Assembly (NCBI RefSeq): GCF_012295575.1
Contig: NZ_CP051180.1
Coordinates: forward strand, 3,720,001-3,784,000
Reading direction: 5' to 3'
DNA length: 64,000 nucleotides
Source of the DNA: Ferrimonas lipolytica
Lineage (GTDB): Bacteria; Pseudomonadota; Gammaproteobacteria; Enterobacterales; Shewanellaceae
Of the stretch, positions 11,897 through 25,011 are shown piece after piece. Below the pieces are notes generated by a model. It was not told where the DNA came from and did not search any database. It saw only the letters and a program-made list of their open reading frames with translations. Within the stretch, counting starts at the first letter, position 1; every line of letters starts with the position of its first letter. A program made the position numbers and the translations under genes.

Positions 11897-12097
11897 ATAG
11901 GCCGAAGCTTGATCTAATCGAGCTCTCGTCCAAGACCATAGGTGGAACGCAAGTTTCTTAATATTCGCCTGTGTAGACGGTGATGGACCTAAGAAGAATT
12001 TTTATTCTTCTGGAACCTCCCACCGTAAAGTCCCCCAGTAATGGGGTTATTAGTTTCTAGGTGTCAAAACCTAGGTGGAATCCAGGAGTAAAGCCCA
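11897..12097 (+). promoter_or_regulatory. L10 autoregulatory leader
   Basis: About 200 bases of untranslated leader separate the promoter from rplJ. It contains several stem-loops (AAGAAGAATTTTTATTCTTC near 11991-12010, CCCCCAGTAATGGGG near 12031-12046, ACCTAGG repeats near 12056-12075). Enterobacterial rplJ leaders bind the L10-(L7/L12) complex to shut down translation. I infer the same here from place and length. Confidence 0.65.
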
Positions 12098-12601
12098 ATG
12101 GCATTAAACCTCGAAGGCAAAAAAGCAATTGTTGCTGAAGTCAACGAAGCTGCCAAAGGTGCTCTGTCCGCAGTTGTTGCCGATTCACGTGGCGTAACTG
12201 TAGGCGCAATGACCGAATTGCGTAAGCAAGCTCGCGAAGCCGGTGTATCTATGCGCGTAGTGCGTAACACCTTGGCAAAGCGTGCTGTAGAAGGAACCTC
12301 TTACGAGTGTCTGTCTACTGCTTTCACCGGTCCAACCCTGATCGCATTCTCTAACGAGCACCCAGGTGCTGCAGCACGTCTTTTCAAAGACTTTGCTAAA
12401 CAAGAGAACGCGTTTGAGGTTAAAGCACTGGCATACGAAGGGGAGCTGATCCCTGCCGAGCAAATTGACCGTCTGGCTAAGCTGCCAACTTACGACGAAG
12501 CGATTGCACAGTTGATGATGACTATGAAAGAAGCATCTGCTGGCAAGCTGGTTCGTACTCTGGCTGCTCTGCGCGACCAAAAAGAAGAGCAAGCTGCCTA
12601 A
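12098..12601 (+). CDS. rplJ: 50S ribosomal protein L10
   Basis: L10 anchors the L7/L12 dimers to the ribosome as the base of the stalk and, with them, represses its own translation. At 167 residues it is close to the 165 of E. coli. It begins [15 protein letters not shown]; the N-terminal rRNA-binding domain is followed by a C-terminal helix ([20 protein letters not shown]) that binds L7/L12. The ribosome-binding site CCAGGAG lies upstream of ATG. Confidence 0.97.
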   Translation: MALNLEGKKAIVAEVNEAAKGALSAVVADSRGVTVGAMTELRKQAREAGVSMRVVRNTLAKRAVEGTSYECLSTAFTGPTLIAFSNEHPGAAARLFKDFAKQENAFEVKALAYEGELIPAEQIDRLAKLPTYDEAIAQLMMTMKEASAGKLVRTLAALRDQKEEQAA

Positions 12602-12651
12602 TTCGGCTAGCTGCTTAAACTTTTTTTCAGAAATAATTGTAGGATTTAAAA

Positions 12652-13017
12652 ATGTCTATCACTAAAGACCAAATCATCGAAGCTGTAGCTGAAATGTCCG
12701 TAATGGACGTTGTTGAACTGATCGAAGCTATGGAAGAAAAATTCGGCGTATCTGCTGCTGCTGCAGTAGTATCTGGCGGTGGCGATGCAGCTGCTGTTGA
12801 AGAGAAAACCGAATTTGACGTAGTTCTGACTGACTTCGGTGGCAACAAAGTTGCTGCTATTAAAGCAGTTCGTGGCGCTACCGGCCTTGGCCTGAAAGAA
12901 GCCAAAGCTATGGTTGAGTCTGTACCAGTAGCTGTTAAAGAAGCTATTGCAAAAGACGAAGCTGAAGGTTTGCAGAAGCAACTGGAAGAAGCTGGCTGTA
13001 AAGTTGAGCTTAAGTAA
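12652..13017 (+). CDS. rplL: 50S ribosomal protein L7/L12
   Basis: L7/L12 forms the flexible stalk that recruits translational GTPases. The 121 residues show the N-terminal dimerisation helices, an Ala-rich hinge ([19 protein letters not shown], about 34-52) and the C-terminal factor-binding domain with [19 protein letters not shown]. It follows rplJ by 50 bases behind an AGGATT ribosome-binding site, consistent with separate and stronger initiation for the four or more copies needed per ribosome. Confidence 0.97.
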   Translation: MSITKDQIIEAVAEMSVMDVVELIEAMEEKFGVSAAAAVVSGGGDAAAVEEKTEFDVVLTDFGGNKVAAIKAVRGATGLGLKEAKAMVESVPVAVKEAIAKDEAEGLQKQLEEAGCKVELK

Positions 13018-13058
13018 GCTATCCTATAGCTTATGCGCCTGATGTAAAAATCAGGTTG

Positions 13059-13089
13059 GGCTGGTGGTTAAATAACCACCGGCCTTTTT
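13059..13089 (+). terminator. rplL-rpoB attenuator
   Basis: GGCTGGTGGTT-AAAT-AACCACCGGCC is a strong stem-loop followed by TTTTT, 42 bases after the rplL stop. In E. coli a partial terminator at this point lowers rpoBC expression relative to the ribosomal proteins; the same role is inferred here. Confidence 0.85.
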
Positions 13090-13242
13090 GCGCTATATGC
13101 GCTAGTGATCTTTCTATTGATCACGAACCATCTAGGAACGCGGGCCTGGCAGAGATTATTGGTTAGGTTCTTGCGCCAATTTAGGGCGAAATATCTGTAA
13201 ATTCAGATATTTTTGGTCTCCAATCACGAACAGAGGAACCCC

Positions 13243-16200
13243 ATGGTTTACTCCGATTTCGAGAAAAAACGCATCCGCAAGGATTTTGGTAAGCGTCCAA
13301 AAGTACTAGACGTACCTTACCTGCTGTCAATCCAGCTGGACTCGTTCCAAAACTTCCTAGAGCAAGACCCAGAAGGTGAGCGTGGTCTGGAAGCTGCATT
13401 CCGCAGTGTTTTCCCGATCAAGTCCTTCTCTGGTTATGCTTCACTGGATTACGTTAGCTACAAGCTAGGCGAACCAGTATTTGACGTAAAAGAGTGTCAG
13501 ATCCGTGGCATTACTTATTCTGCTCCTCTGCGCGTTAAGCTGCGCATGGTGACACTGGACAAAGAGAACGGTGGCGCTGTAAAGGATATTAAAGAGCAGG
13601 AAGTCTACATGGGCGATATGCCGCTCATGACCGAAAACGGTACTTTCGTAATTAACGGTACTGAGCGCGTAATCGTATCTCAGTTGCACCGTTCTCCAGG
13701 TGTGTTCTTCGACCACGACCGTGGTAAGACTCACTCATCTGGTAAAGTTTTATATAACGCTCGCGTTATCCCTTACCGTGGTTCTTGGCTGGACTTCGAG
13801 TTCGATCCGAAAGACAACTTGTTTGTTCGTATCGACCGTCGTCGTAAATTGCCAGCGTCTATCATTCTGCGTGCTCTGGATTACTCTACTCAAGAGATCC
13901 TAGACATGTTCTTCGACAAGGTGACCTTCACCTTGAAGAAAGACAAGCTGGTGATGGATCTGATCCCAGAGCGTCTGCGTGGCGAAACTGCGGTATTTGA
14001 TATCAAAGACAACGATGGCAAGGTTTTAGTTGAAACCGGACGTCGTATTACTGCTCGTCATATCCGTCAACTTGAAAAAGGTGGCGTGACTGAACTGGAA
14101 GTACCTGTTGAGTACTTGCAGGGCAAAGTAAGTGGTCAAGACTACGTTGACGAAGCAACTGGCGAGCTGATCGTTGCGGCTAACCAAGAGTTAACTCTGG
14201 AAGACGTAGCTAAGCTGTCTCAAGCTGATATCAAAGCGTTTGATACTCTGTACTTCAACGAGTTGGACAATGGCCCGTACATGTCCACTACCATCGGCGT
14301 TGATTCAACCAACGATCGTATGGAAGCGTTGGTAGAGATCTACCGCATGATGCGCCCAGGCGAGCCGCCAACCCGCGATGCTGCCGAAGCGCTGTTCCAA
14401 AATCTGTTCTTCAGTGAAGATCGTTACGATCTGTCTACTGTTGGTCGCATGAAGTTCAACCGTCGTCTGGGCCGTGATGAGTCCACCGGTGTTGGCATTC
14501 TGACCAAAGAAGACATCGTTGACGTGATGAAGAAGATCATCGAGATCCGCAATGGCGGTGATGAAGTCGATGATATCGATCACTTGGGCAACCGTCGTAT
14601 CCGTTCTGTTGGCGAAATGGCCGAAAACCAGTTCCGTGTAGGTCTGGTACGTGTTGAGCGTGCAGTACGTGAGCGTCTGTCTTTGGGCGATCTGGATTCC
14701 CTGATGCCTCAGGATCTGATCAACGCCAAGCCTATCTCTGCAGCAGTTAAAGAGTTCTTCGGTTCTTCTCAGCTGTCGCAGTTTATGGATCAGAACAACC
14801 CGTTGTCAGAAGTGACCCACAAGCGTCGTATTTCGGCCTTGGGTCCTGGCGGCTTGACCCGTGAGCGTGCTGGTTTCGAAGTTCGAGATGTACACGTAAC
14901 TCACTACGGTCGTCTGTGTCCAATTGAGACCCCTGAAGGTCCAAACATTGGTTTGATCAACTCTTTGGCAACCTTTGCTCGTACTAACGAGTACGGTTTC
15001 CTAGAGACCCCTTACCGTCGTGTTATCGATGGCAAAGTGACTGAAGAAGTAGAATACCTTTCTGCTATCGAAGAAGGTCACTATGTGGTGGCTCAGGCTA
15101 ACGCTATCATCGACAGCAACAGCATGTTGTCTGATGAGTTGGTTGCAGCACGTCACAAGGGTGAATCTTCATTCGTTACTCCTGATCAAGTTCAGTTCAT
15201 GGACATCTCTCCACAGCAGATCATCTCTGTGGCAGCGTCTTTGATTCCGTTCTTGGAACACGATGATGCTAACCGAGCCTTGATGGGTGCGAACATGCAG
15301 CGTCAGGCCGTTCCTACTTTGAAGGCTGATAAGCCATTGGTAGGTACCGGTATTGAACGTGCAGTAGCTGTTGACTCCGGTGTAACCGTTGTTGCTAAGC
15401 GTGGTGGTGTAATTGATTACGTCGATGCTTCTCGCATCGTGGTTAAGGTACACGAAGATGAGTTGGTTGCAGGCGAAGCCGGCATCGACATCTACAACTT
15501 GACCAAGTACACCCGTTCTAACCAAAACACCTGCATTAACCAGCGTCCAGTTTGTAACGTTGGTGAAATTGCAACTCGCGGTGACGTATTGGCCGATGGC
15601 CCGTCTACCGACTTGGGTGATTTGGCTTTGGGTCAGAACTTGCGCGTAGCATTCATGACTTGGAACGGTTTCAACTTTGAGGATTCCATCTTGCTGTCCG
15701 AGCGAGTGGTTCAGGAAGATCGCCTGACGACCATTCACATTCAGGAACTTTCCTGTATTGCTCGTGATACCAAGCTTGGCTCTGAAGAGATCACTGCTGA
15801 TATCCCTAACGTAGGTGAGTCTGCTCTGTCTAAATTGGACGAGTCTGGCATCGTTTACGTTGGCGCTGAAATGAAACCTGGCGACATTCTGGTAGGTAAG
15901 GTAACTCCGAAAGGCGAAACCCAGCTGACTCCAGAAGAGAAGCTATTGCGTGCCATCTTCGGTGAGAAGGCGTCCGATGTTAAGGATTCCTCTCTGCGTG
16001 TACCTAACTCTGTTTACGGTACCGTTATCGACGTTCAAGTCTTTACTCGCGATGGCGTAGAAAAAGACAAACGTGCGGTTGATATCGAGAACATGCAGCT
16101 GCGTGAAGCGAAGAAGGATCTGACTGAAGAGTTCAGCATCCTTGAGAACGGCGTTTACGCTCGTGCTCGCAACCTGCTGCTGTCTACCGGTATGAGCGAA

Positions 16201-17268
16201 GCTCAGCTGGACGGTATGGATCGCGCTAAGTGGTTAGAACTGCCACTAGACGACGAAGCTAAGCAAACCGAACTTGAGCAGTTGGCTGGCCAGCACGATG
16301 AGCTGAAAGCTGACTTCGATAAGAAGTTTGAAACCAAGCGTCGCAAGATCACCCAAGGCGATGATCTGAACCCAGGTGTTCAGAAGATTGTTAAGGTTTA
16401 CCTTGCGGTTAAACGTCGCATCCAGCCAGGCGATAAGATGGCCGGTCGTCACGGTAACAAAGGTGTAATTTCCACCATCGTTCCTGTTGAAGACATGCCA
16501 CACGATGAGTTCGGCCAGCCGGTCGACATCGTACTTAACCCGCTGGGTGTACCGTCGCGTATGAACATCGGTCAGATCCTTGAAGTTCACTTGGGTATGG
16601 CCGCTAAGGGAATTGGTGACAAGATCAACGCCATGCTGGAACAACAGCGTGAAGTTGAAGAGATGCGCCAGTTTATCCAGAAAGCATACGACATCGGTGA
16701 GTCGCAGCAGAAAGTAGACCTGTCTACCTTCTCTGACGCCGAAGTGCTGCGTCTGGCTAAAAACCTGAAGGGCGGTATGCCAATGGCTACCCCTGCGTTC
16801 GACGGTGCTGCTGAGTCTGAAATCAAAGAGCTGTTGACCCTAGGTGACCTGCCGGATTCCGGTCAGTTCACTTTGTACGATGGCCGTACTGGTAACACCT
16901 TCGAACGTCCGGTAACCGTTGGTTACATGTACATGCTGAAGTTGAACCACTTGGTTGATGACAAGATGCACGCGCGTTCTACCGGTTCTTACAGCTTGGT
17001 TACTCAGCAGCCGCTGGGTGGTAAAGCACAGTTCGGTGGTCAGCGTTTCGGTGAGATGGAAGTGTGGGCCCTACAGGCCTACGGTGCAGCCTACACCCTG
17101 CAAGAGATGTTAACCGTGAAGTCCGATGACGTGAACGGCCGTACTCAGATGTATAAGAGCATCGTGGACGGAAACTACTCAATGCAGCCAGGCTTGCCAG
17201 AATCCTTCAACGTAGTGTTGAAAGAGATCCGCTCACTGGGTATCAACATCGAGTTGGACCAGGAATAA
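13243..17268 (+). CDS. rpoB: DNA-directed RNA polymerase subunit beta
   Basis: RpoB forms half of the RNA polymerase active-site cleft and the rifampicin pocket. I start it at ATG 13243 ([19 protein letters not shown]), with GAGGAA 6-7 bases upstream; this gives 1341 residues, against 1342 in E. coli. An upstream in-frame GTG at 13213 has no support. The rifampicin cluster ([20 protein letters not shown]) is like the wild-type E. coli sequence at the usual resistance sites. The C-terminal clamp segment [13 protein letters not shown] is intact. Confidence 0.97.
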   Translation: MVYSDFEKKRIRKDFGKRPKVLDVPYLLSIQLDSFQNFLEQDPEGERGLEAAFRSVFPIKSFSGYASLDYVSYKLGEPVFDVKECQIRGITYSAPLRVKLRMVTLDKENGGAVKDIKEQEVYMGDMPLMTENGTFVINGTERVIVSQLHRSPGVFFDHDRGKTHSSGKVLYNARVIPYRGSWLDFEFDPKDNLFVRIDRRRKLPASIILRALDYSTQEILDMFFDKVTFTLKKDKLVMDLIPERLRGETAVFDIKDNDGKVLVETGRRITARHIRQLEKGGVTELEVPVEYLQGKVSGQDYVDEATGELIVAANQELTLEDVAKLSQADIKAFDTLYFNELDNGPYMSTTIGVDSTNDRMEALVEIYRMMRPGEPPTRDAAEALFQNLFFSEDRYDLSTVGRMKFNRRLGRDESTGVGILTKEDIVDVMKKIIEIRNGGDEVDDIDHLGNRRIRSVGEMAENQFRVGLVRVERAVRERLSLGDLDSLMPQDLINAKPISAAVKEFFGSSQLSQFMDQNNPLSEVTHKRRISALGPGGLTRERAGFEVRDVHVTHYGRLCPIETPEGPNIGLINSLATFARTNEYGFLETPYRRVIDGKVTEEVEYLSAIEEGHYVVAQANAIIDSNSMLSDELVAARHKGESSFVTPDQVQFMDISPQQIISVAASLIPFLEHDDANRALMGANMQRQAVPTLKADKPLVGTGIERAVAVDSGVTVVAKRGGVIDYVDASRIVVKVHEDELVAGEAGIDIYNLTKYTRSNQNTCINQRPVCNVGEIATRGDVLADGPSTDLGDLALGQNLRVAFMTWNGFNFEDSILLSERVVQEDRLTTIHIQELSCIARDTKLGSEEITADIPNVGESALSKLDESGIVYVGAEMKPGDILVGKVTPKGETQLTPEEKLLRAIFGEKASDVKDSSLRVPNSVYGTVIDVQVFTRDGVEKDKRAVDIENMQLREAKKDLTEEFSILENGVYARARNLLLSTGMSEAQLDGMDRAKWLELPLDDEAKQTELEQLAGQHDELKADFDKKFETKRRKITQGDDLNPGVQKIVKVYLAVKRRIQPGDKMAGRHGNKGVISTIVPVEDMPHDEFGQPVDIVLNPLGVPSRMNIGQILEVHLGMAAKGIGDKINAMLEQQREVEEMRQFIQKAYDIGESQQKVDLSTFSDAEVLRLAKNLKGGMPMATPAFDGAAESEIKELLTLGDLPDSGQFTLYDGRTGNTFERPVTVGYMYMLKLNHLVDDKMHARSTGSYSLVTQQPLGGKAQFGGQRFGEMEVWALQAYGAAYTLQEMLTVKSDDVNGRTQMYKSIVDGNYSMQPGLPESFNVVLKEIRSLGINIELDQE

Positions 17269-17302
17269 GCGTCGCTGTCACCAATAGGTGGCATGGCTAA
17301 GG

Positions 17303-17328
17303 GCGCAGTTCCGTTTGCGGAACTGCGC
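17303..17328 (+). promoter_or_regulatory. rpoB-rpoC intercistronic hairpin
   Basis: GCGCAGTTCCG-TTTG-CGGAACTGCGC is a perfect 11-bp stem with a 4-base loop. No T-run follows, so it is probably an mRNA processing or stability element rather than a terminator. Confidence 0.6.
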
Positions 17329-17355
17329 ATCTAAAACCCAATTTGGGAGACGAAT

Positions 17356-20300
17356 GTGAAAGACTTACTTCAGTTTCTAAAGAAACAGAATACGTCCGAA
17401 GAATTCAACGGCATCAAGATTGGTCTGGCTGCGCCGGACATGATCCGTTCTTGGTCGTTCGGTGAAGTTAAAAAGCCGGAAACCATTAACTACCGTACGT
17501 TCAAGCCAGAACGCGACGGCTTGTTCTGTGCCCGTATCTTTGGTCCAGTTAAGGACTATGAGTGTCTGTGTGGCAAGTACAAGCGCCTGAAGCACCGTGG
17601 TGTTATTTGTGAAAAGTGTGGCGTTGAAGTAACCCAAACTAAAGTACGTCGTGAGCGTATGGGTCACATCGAGCTGGCTTCTCCAGTAGCACACATCTGG
17701 TTCCTCAAGTCGCTGCCATCGCGCATCGGTTTGTTGCTGGATATGACTTTACGCGACATCGAGCGCGTACTGTACTTCGAGTCCTACGTGGTTATCGAAC
17801 CAGGCATGACTGCGCTTGAGCGCGGCCAAATGCTGACCGAAGAAGAGTACTTAGACGCCTTGGAAGAGCACGGTGACGAGTTTGACGCTCGCATGGGTGC
17901 TGAAGCTGTTCAAGAGCTGTTGAAAGACATCGATCTGGAAGCAGAAATTGGCGTTATGCGTGAGGAGTTGCCACAAACCAACTCTGAAACTAAGCGTAAG
18001 AAGCTGACCAAGCGTTTGAAGCTGATGGAAGCTTTCTACCACTCTGGCAACAAGCCTGAGTGGATGATCATGGGCGTTCTGCCGGTTCTGCCGCCAGATC
18101 TGCGTCCGTTGGTACCATTGGATGGTGGTCGTTTTGCGACTTCTGATCTGAACGATCTGTACCGCCGTGTGATCAACCGTAACAACCGTCTGAAGCGTCT
18201 GCTTGATCTAGCTGCACCAGACATCATCGTACGCAATGAAAAACGTATGCTGCAGGAATCTGTAGATGCGTTGTTGGATAACGGCCGTCGCGGTCGCGCC
18301 ATCACTGGCTCCAACCGTCGTCCGCTGAAATCTCTGGCTGACATGATTAAAGGTAAGCAGGGTCGTTTCCGTCAGAACTTGCTGGGTAAACGCGTAGATT
18401 ACTCTGGTCGTTCGGTAATTACTGTAGGTCCTACCCTGCGTTTGCATCAGTGTGGTCTTCCTAAGAAGATGGCTCTGGAGCTGTTCAAGCCATTCATCTA
18501 CGGCAAGCTGGAAGCACGTGGTTTAGCGACCACCATTAAAGCTGCTAAGAAGATGGTTGAGCGCGAGCAGGCTGAGGTTTGGGATGTACTGGACGAAGTG
18601 ATTCGTGAACACCCAGTACTGTTGAACCGTGCACCTACTCTTCACCGTTTGGGTATCCAGGCATTTGAACCGGTACTGATTGAAGGTAAAGCGATTCAGC
18701 TGCACCCATTGGTTTGTGCTGCGTACAACGCTGACTTCGATGGTGACCAGATGGCGGTACACGTACCGTTGACTCTGGAAGCTCAGCTTGAAGCGCGTGC
18801 CCTGATGATGTCCACCAACAACATCTTGTCCCCGGCGTCTGGTGATCCTGTAATCACCCCGTCTCAGGATGTGGTATTGGGTCTGTACTACATGACCCGT
18901 GAAAAGGTGAACGCCAAAGGCGAAGGCATGGCTTTCGCTAACGTTGAAGAAGCAGAAAAAGCGTACCGTACTGGTCAAGCTGAACTGCACGCTCGCGTTA
19001 AGGTTCGTATCAACGACAGCTTTACCGACGAAGACGGTAACGTTATCGAAGAAACCAAGATCATCGATACCACTGTTGGTCGCTCTATCCTGTCTCAGAT
19101 CCTTCCAAAGGGCTTGCACTTTGAACTGATCAACCAAGACATGGGTAAGAAGCCTATCTCTAACGTACTGAACACTTGCTACCGTAAGTGTGGTCTGAAA
19201 GATACTGTTATCTTCGCTGACCAATTGATGTACACCGGTTTCGCATACGCCACTGTGTCTGGTACCTCTGTTGGTATTAACGACATGGTTGTACCGGACG
19301 AGAAGAAGACCATCATTGCTGACGCGGAAGCGGAAGTAGCAGAGATCACCGAACAGTTCCAAGCCGGTCTTGTGACCGCGGGCGAACGTTACAACAAAGT
19401 GATCGATATCTGGGCCTCTGCCAACGAACAAGTTGCTAAGGCTATGATGGAAAACTTGTCTACCGACACCGTGGTTAACCGCGATGGCGTAAATGAGGAA
19501 CAGAAGTCGTTCAACAGCATCTTCATGATGGCCGATTCAGGCGCTCGTGGTAGTGCCGCTCAGATTCGTCAGTTGGCGGGTATGCGTGGTCTGATGGCTA
19601 AGCCGGATGGCTCCATCATCGAGACGCCAATTAAGGCGAACTTTAAAGAAGGTCTGAACGTACAGCAGTACTTCATCTCGACTCACGGTGCTCGTAAAGG
19701 TTTGGCCGATACCGCACTGAAGACCGCTAACTCCGGTTACTTGACTCGTCGTCTGGTAGACGTATCTCAGGATCTGGTTATCGTTGAAGATGACTGTGGT
19801 TCAGAGGAAGGTTTGATTGTTAAGCCGCTGATTGAAGGTGGTGATGTAGTTGAGCCGTTACGCGAACGCGTATTGGGCCGTGTTGTTGGCAAAGACATCA
19901 TTAAGCCTGGTACCGAAGACGAAGTTCTGATTCCACGCAACACTTTGCTGGATGAGAAACTGTGTGACGTTATCGACAAAGCTTCTGTTGATGAAATCGT
20001 GGTTCGTTCGGTAATTACTTGTAACACCGATTTCGGTGTTTGTAAGAACTGTTACGGCCGTGACTTGGCTCGAGGTCACATGGTGGCTGAAGGTGAAGCG
20101 GTTGGTGTTGTTGCGGCACAGTCTATTGGTGAGCCGGGTACCCAGCTTACGATGCGTACGTTCCACATTGGTGGTGCGGCATCTCGTGCGTCTGCAGAAA
20201 CCAATGTTCAGGTTAAGAACAGCGGCTCCATCAAGCTACATAACGAGAAGTTCGTTATCAACGCTGATGGCAAGATCGTTGTAACCTCCCGTTCTACCGA

Positions 20301-21567
20301 ACTGGCCGTTATCGATGACCTGGGTCGTGAGAAAGAGCGTTACAAGCTCCCTTACGGTGCAGTACTTGAGATCAAAGAAGGCGATGCAGTTAACGCTGGC
20401 GATATCGTTGCTAACTGGGATCCGCACACTCACCCAATCATCACCGAAGTAGAAGGTATGGTTAAGTTTGTTGACATGATCGACGGCGTAACCATGACCA
20501 AACAGACCGATGAACTGACTGGTCTGTCTAGCATCTTGGTACTGGATCCGGCACAACGTCCGGCTGCAGGTAAAGAGATGCGTCCAATGGTGAAATTGGT
20601 TGATGCATCCGGTAAAGATATCCTGATTCCAGGCACTGAAGTTGCGGCACAGTACTTCCTGTCTGGCAACGCGATTGTAAACCTGGAAGATGGTGCTTCA
20701 GTGAACGTGGGTGATGCGGTTGCGCGTATCCCGCAGGAATCTGGCGGTACTAAGGATATTACTGGTGGTCTGCCACGAGTTGCTGACTTGTTCGAAGCGC
20801 GTAAGCCGAAAGAACCTGCAATTCTGGCCGAAATCACCGGTACCATCTCGTTCGGTAAAGAAACTAAAGGCAAGCGTCGTCTGGTAATCACTCCACACGA
20901 TGGTGCTGCACAGTACGAAGAGATGATTCCTAAGTGGCGTAACCTGAACGTGTTCGAAGGTGAAAAAGTTGAACGCGGTGAAGTAATTGCTGATGGCCCA
21001 GAGGCTCCACATGACATTCTACGTCTACGTGGCATCCACGCTGTTGCAAACTACATCGTTAACGAAGTGCAGGACGTATACCGTCTGCAGGGCGTTAAGA
21101 TCAACGACAAGCACATCGAAGTTGTTATTCGTCAGATGTTGCGTAAGTGCATCATCGTTGACGGTGGCGATACCGATCTGCTGCCAGGCGAACAGGCTGA
21201 AGTTGCTCGCGTTAGCCAAGCTAACCGTGAGTTAGCTGAAGGCCAACGTCCGGCAACCTTCGAGCGTGAACTGTTGGGTATTACCAAGGCTTCCTTGGCG
21301 ACCGAATCGTTTATCTCGGCGGCATCGTTCCAGGAAACAACTCGCGTACTGACTGACGCTGCCACTTACGGTAAGCGTGATGATTTGCGTGGCTTGAAAG
21401 AGAACGTTACCGTGGGTCGTCTGATCCCAGCAGGTACCGGTTTCGCTTACCACCGCAACAAGGCTAAAGCAGCAAACGTTGAAGCAGCACCAGCTGTATC
21501 TGCGTCTGAAGCTGAGCAGAACTTGGCTGATTTGTTGAATGCTTCCCTAACCGGCGGCAATCAGTAA
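17356..21567 (+). CDS. rpoC: DNA-directed RNA polymerase subunit beta'
   Basis: RpoC carries the catalytic magnesium site and the clamp. The 1403 residues compare with 1407 in E. coli. The N-terminal zinc site uses Cys70, Cys72, Cys85 and Cys88. The catalytic NADFDGD is at 458-464 with Asp460, Asp462 and Asp464. A second cysteine cluster ([11 protein letters not shown]) lies in the C-terminal third. The start is GTG at 17356 behind TGGGAGA. It lies 87 bases after rpoB and is co-transcribed with it. Confidence 0.97.
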   Translation: MKDLLQFLKKQNTSEEFNGIKIGLAAPDMIRSWSFGEVKKPETINYRTFKPERDGLFCARIFGPVKDYECLCGKYKRLKHRGVICEKCGVEVTQTKVRRERMGHIELASPVAHIWFLKSLPSRIGLLLDMTLRDIERVLYFESYVVIEPGMTALERGQMLTEEEYLDALEEHGDEFDARMGAEAVQELLKDIDLEAEIGVMREELPQTNSETKRKKLTKRLKLMEAFYHSGNKPEWMIMGVLPVLPPDLRPLVPLDGGRFATSDLNDLYRRVINRNNRLKRLLDLAAPDIIVRNEKRMLQESVDALLDNGRRGRAITGSNRRPLKSLADMIKGKQGRFRQNLLGKRVDYSGRSVITVGPTLRLHQCGLPKKMALELFKPFIYGKLEARGLATTIKAAKKMVEREQAEVWDVLDEVIREHPVLLNRAPTLHRLGIQAFEPVLIEGKAIQLHPLVCAAYNADFDGDQMAVHVPLTLEAQLEARALMMSTNNILSPASGDPVITPSQDVVLGLYYMTREKVNAKGEGMAFANVEEAEKAYRTGQAELHARVKVRINDSFTDEDGNVIEETKIIDTTVGRSILSQILPKGLHFELINQDMGKKPISNVLNTCYRKCGLKDTVIFADQLMYTGFAYATVSGTSVGINDMVVPDEKKTIIADAEAEVAEITEQFQAGLVTAGERYNKVIDIWASANEQVAKAMMENLSTDTVVNRDGVNEEQKSFNSIFMMADSGARGSAAQIRQLAGMRGLMAKPDGSIIETPIKANFKEGLNVQQYFISTHGARKGLADTALKTANSGYLTRRLVDVSQDLVIVEDDCGSEEGLIVKPLIEGGDVVEPLRERVLGRVVGKDIIKPGTEDEVLIPRNTLLDEKLCDVIDKASVDEIVVRSVITCNTDFGVCKNCYGRDLARGHMVAEGEAVGVVAAQSIGEPGTQLTMRTFHIGGAASRASAETNVQVKNSGSIKLHNEKFVINADGKIVVTSRSTELAVIDDLGREKERYKLPYGAVLEIKEGDAVNAGDIVANWDPHTHPIITEVEGMVKFVDMIDGVTMTKQTDELTGLSSILVLDPAQRPAAGKEMRPMVKLVDASGKDILIPGTEVAAQYFLSGNAIVNLEDGASVNVGDAVARIPQESGGTKDITGGLPRVADLFEARKPKEPAILAEITGTISFGKETKGKRRLVITPHDGAAQYEEMIPKWRNLNVFEGEKVERGEVIADGPEAPHDILRLRGIHAVANYIVNEVQDVYRLQGVKINDKHIEVVIRQMLRKCIIVDGGDTDLLPGEQAEVARVSQANRELAEGQRPATFERELLGITKASLATESFISAASFQETTRVLTDAATYGKRDDLRGLKENVTVGRLIPAGTGFAYHRNKAKAANVEAAPAVSASEAEQNLADLLNASLTGGNQ

Positions 21568-21593
21568 AATCCTAGTTCAGCGTTGATATAGAA

Positions 21594-21618
21594 GGGCATC
21601 CGCATGGATGCCCTTTTT
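21594..21618 (+). terminator. rpoBC operon terminator
   Basis: GGGCATCC-GCAT-GGATGCCC is an 8-bp stem followed by TTTTT, 27 bases after the rpoC stop. Confidence 0.93.
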
Positions 21619-21668
21619 GTTTTGGGTCACGATCATTGGCGATCTTTGCGATCTTCTTTGGCTAATTC

Positions 21669-21697
21669 TTGACACGTACCCCCAAGGTGCTTAAAAT
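21669..21697 (+). promoter_or_regulatory. str operon (rpsL) promoter
   Basis: A consensus TTGACA at 21669-21674 and TAAAAT at 21692-21697, spacer 17, then the GC-rich discriminator TTCGCGTCCCC. The best promoter match in the window. It drives rpsL-rpsG-fusA-tufA. Confidence 0.88.
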
Positions 21698-21781
21698 TTC
21701 GCGTCCCCATTCTGTGGGGCATCGATTTTTCGCAACTAATACTGGATTGCTGAGTTTGCCTCAGTCAATCAGGAGATATGA

Positions 21782-22156
<375 letters not shown>

Positions 22157-22238
22157 TGGTCCTCCGTTAAGTAAGGCCAAACTTTTTTAATTTGTTTATC
22201 CAGTTTTGGATTAACCTGAATATATTCGGAGAATTCCC

Positions 22239-22709
22239 ATGCCAAGACGTCGCGTCGTAGGTCAACGTAAAATCCTGCCAGATCCTAAGTTCGGATCAGA
22301 GCTTCTGGCAAAGTTCGTAAACGTAATGATGCTGGACGGTAAAAAGTCCACTGCTGAAAAGATCATCTATGGTGGTCTGGACGTAGCTGCTGAGAAATCA
22401 AGCAAAGCTCATTTAGATATTTTTGAAGCCGCTCTGGACAACATCCGTCCATCTGTGGAAGTTAAGTCCCGCCGTGTTGGTGGTTCTACTTACCAGGTGC
22501 CGGTAGAAGTTCGCCCAGTGCGTCGTAACGCACTAGCTATGCGCTGGTTGGTTGAAGCCGCCCGTAAGCGTAGCGAAAAATCGATGGCTCTGCGCCTGGC
22601 AGGTGAACTGTTAGATGCAAGCGAAAATAAAGGCACTGCGGTTAAGAAACGTGAAGACGTTCACCGTATGGCTGACGCGAACAAAGCGTTCGCACATTAC
22701 CGCTGGTAA
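22239..22709 (+). CDS. rpsG: 30S ribosomal protein S7
   Basis: S7 nucleates assembly of the 30S head and contacts E-site tRNA; in E. coli it also represses the str operon. The 156 residues show the family start [20 protein letters not shown] and the [16 protein letters not shown] block at about 78-93. It lies 82 bases after rpsL with GGAGAATTCCC before ATG. Confidence 0.97.
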   Translation: MPRRRVVGQRKILPDPKFGSELLAKFVNVMMLDGKKSTAEKIIYGGLDVAAEKSSKAHLDIFEAALDNIRPSVEVKSRRVGGSTYQVPVEVRPVRRNALAMRWLVEAARKRSEKSMALRLAGELLDASENKGTAVKKREDVHRMADANKAFAHYRW

Positions 22710-22716
22710 TGACTTT

Positions 22717-22740
22717 GGCGTGGCACGTATGTGCCACGCC
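22717..22740 (+). terminator. rpsG-fusA intercistronic hairpin
   Basis: GGCGTGGCAC-GTAT-GTGCCACGCC is a perfect 10-bp stem followed by ACTTTTC. The T-run is short, so partial termination or mRNA end protection are both possible. Confidence 0.55.
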
Positions 22741-22844
22741 ACTTTTCATTCTAGTCACTAGCGATATAGGACTCTACCCAGAGCATAGCCCTATATCATT
22801 ATTGATTGGTATAACGCGTAAGGCGTTAGCTAGAGGAAACTATT

Positions 22845-24944
22845 TTGGCTCGTACAACCCCGCTCGAGCGCTACCGTAACATCGGTATTGTGGCTCACGT
22901 AGACGCTGGTAAAACTACTACTTCTGAGCGCGTATTGTTCTACACGGGTCTATCTCATAAGATCGGTGAAGTACACGACGGCGCTGCGACCATGGATTGG
23001 ATGGAGCAGGAGCAGGAGCGTGGTATTACTATCACTTCAGCTGCTACCACCACCTTTTGGCGCGGTATGGAAGCGCAATACCCTGAGCATCGCATCAACA
23101 TCATCGATACTCCAGGGCACGTTGACTTCACCATTGAAGTAGAACGTTCGCTACGCGTACTTGATGGTGCTGTGGTGGTTTTCTGTGGCGCTTCTGGCGT
23201 TGAGCCTCAGTCTGAGACCGTATGGCGTCAAGCTGATAAATATCATGTACCTCGACTGGTCTTCGTCAATAAGATGGATCGTGCCGGCGCTGACTTTGAA
23301 CGTGTGGTTGAACAGATTCGCGACCGTTTGGGCGCAAACTGTGTGCCTATCCAGCTCAATGTCGGTACCGAAGAAGAGTTCGCCGGCGTTATTGATCTGC
23401 TTAAGATGAAGTACATCAGCTGGAATGAAGCCGATCAGGGCATGACTTTCGACTACTTAGCGATCCCAGATGATCTGGTTGATCAGGCTGAGGAGTGGCG
23501 CGAGTACATGGTTGAGTCGGCTGCAGAAGCGACTGAAGAGTTAATGGAGAAGTACTTAGAAGAGGGCGAGCTCTCTGAAGCGGAGATCAAAGCTGGTCTG
23601 CGTCAACGTACTCTTAACAACGAAATCGTATTGGCAACCTGTGGTTCTGCATTTAAGAACAAAGGCGTACAAGCGGTTTTGGATGCAGTTGTAGAATACC
23701 TGCCGTCACCACCAGAAGTACCGGCTATCACCGGTGTGGATATGGATGACAACGAGGTATCGCGTGAGTCTGATGATGCTGCTCCGTTTGCGGCATTGGC
23801 TTTCAAGATCGCAACCGACCCATTTGTGGGCACCTTAACCTTTATGCGGGTATATTCTGGTGTGGCCGAAACTGGCCAAGCGGTTTATAACTCAGTAAAG
23901 CAAAAGCGTGAACGCTTCGGTCGTATGGTGCAAATGCACTCAAATGATCGTAAAGAAATTAAAGAGGTTCGGGCTGGCGATATCGCCGCTGCCGTTGGTC
24001 TAAAAGATGTCACTACTGGTGATACCCTTTGTGATCAGGACCATAAAGTGATACTTGAGCGGATGGAATTTCCGGAACCTGTGATCCAGATCGCAGTTGA
24101 GCCGCGAACCAAGGCCGATCAAGAGAAGATGGGCGTTGCACTGGGTAAACTGGCTGCAGAGGATCCATCCTTCCGCGTTGAAACTGACCAAGAGTCAGGA
24201 CAAACGTTGATCTCTGGAATGGGCGAATTACACCTCGACATTATTGTTGATCGCATGAAACGTGAATTTAGCGTTGATTGTAACGTTGGTAAGCCACAGG
24301 TGGCATACCGCGAAACGATTCGCCAAAGCGTTAACTGTGAAGGTAAGTTTATCCGTCAATCCGGTGGTAAGGGCCAATATGGTCACGTCTGGCTGAAGCT
24401 AGAACCACAGGAGGCGGGATTTGGCTACGAGTTCGTAAACGAAATCGTCGGCGGGACAGTTCCTCGTGAATTTATCCCTGCTGTAGATAAAGGTATCCAA
24501 GAACAGATGGGACAAGGTGTCATCGCAGGCTTCCCTGTGCTTGACGTTAAAGTTACTCTGTACGACGGTTCCTTCCACGATGTGGATTCGAACGAAATGG
24601 CGTTTAAAGTGGCTGGTGCCATAGGCTTCCGGAACGGAGCCTTGGATGCATCACCTGTGTTGCTTGAACCAATGATGAAGGTTGAAGTAACGACTCCAGA
24701 AGACTGGATGGGTGATGTTGTAGGCGACTTGAACCGCCGTCGTGGCTTGATCGAAGGTATGGACGATGGTGTGGCCGGTCTTAAGATCGTACATGCCAAA
24801 GTGCCATTATCTGAAATGTTTGGCTATGCCACAGACTTGCGCTCCGCAACACAGGGTCGTGCTTCTTACTCAATGGAATTTGTTGAGTATAATGAAACCC
24901 CTGCGAGCGTAGCTAAGTCTATTATTGATGCCCGTATGGGCTAA
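22845..24944 (+). CDS. fusA: elongation factor G
   Basis: EF-G drives ribosomal translocation and, with RRF, ribosome recycling. The 699 residues (704 in E. coli) carry the P-loop AHVDAGKTT at 17-25, the switch-II block [19 protein letters not shown] in G4, and domains II to V. The start is TTG at 22845 ([14 protein letters not shown]), with AGAGGAA 6-8 bases upstream; no ATG or GTG fits. It lies 135 bases after rpsG and 67 before tufA. Confidence 0.95.
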   Translation: MARTTPLERYRNIGIVAHVDAGKTTTSERVLFYTGLSHKIGEVHDGAATMDWMEQEQERGITITSAATTTFWRGMEAQYPEHRINIIDTPGHVDFTIEVERSLRVLDGAVVVFCGASGVEPQSETVWRQADKYHVPRLVFVNKMDRAGADFERVVEQIRDRLGANCVPIQLNVGTEEEFAGVIDLLKMKYISWNEADQGMTFDYLAIPDDLVDQAEEWREYMVESAAEATEELMEKYLEEGELSEAEIKAGLRQRTLNNEIVLATCGSAFKNKGVQAVLDAVVEYLPSPPEVPAITGVDMDDNEVSRESDDAAPFAALAFKIATDPFVGTLTFMRVYSGVAETGQAVYNSVKQKRERFGRMVQMHSNDRKEIKEVRAGDIAAAVGLKDVTTGDTLCDQDHKVILERMEFPEPVIQIAVEPRTKADQEKMGVALGKLAAEDPSFRVETDQESGQTLISGMGELHLDIIVDRMKREFSVDCNVGKPQVAYRETIRQSVNCEGKFIRQSGGKGQYGHVWLKLEPQEAGFGYEFVNEIVGGTVPREFIPAVDKGIQEQMGQGVIAGFPVLDVKVTLYDGSFHDVDSNEMAFKVAGAIGFRNGALDASPVLLEPMMKVEVTTPEDWMGDVVGDLNRRRGLIEGMDDGVAGLKIVHAKVPLSEMFGYATDLRSATQGRASYSMEFVEYNETPASVAKSIIDARMG

Positions 24945-25011
24945 TCGAACACCAGTTCGTTAACAGATCCGGTCGCATGCGGCCGGGTCGCATATTGAAA
25001 GGAAAGACGTC

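Noticed and set aside
13213..13242. Upstream GTG start for rpoB adding ten residues
   Set aside because: The family N-terminus MVYS and the GAGGAA ribosome-binding site fit ATG 13243.
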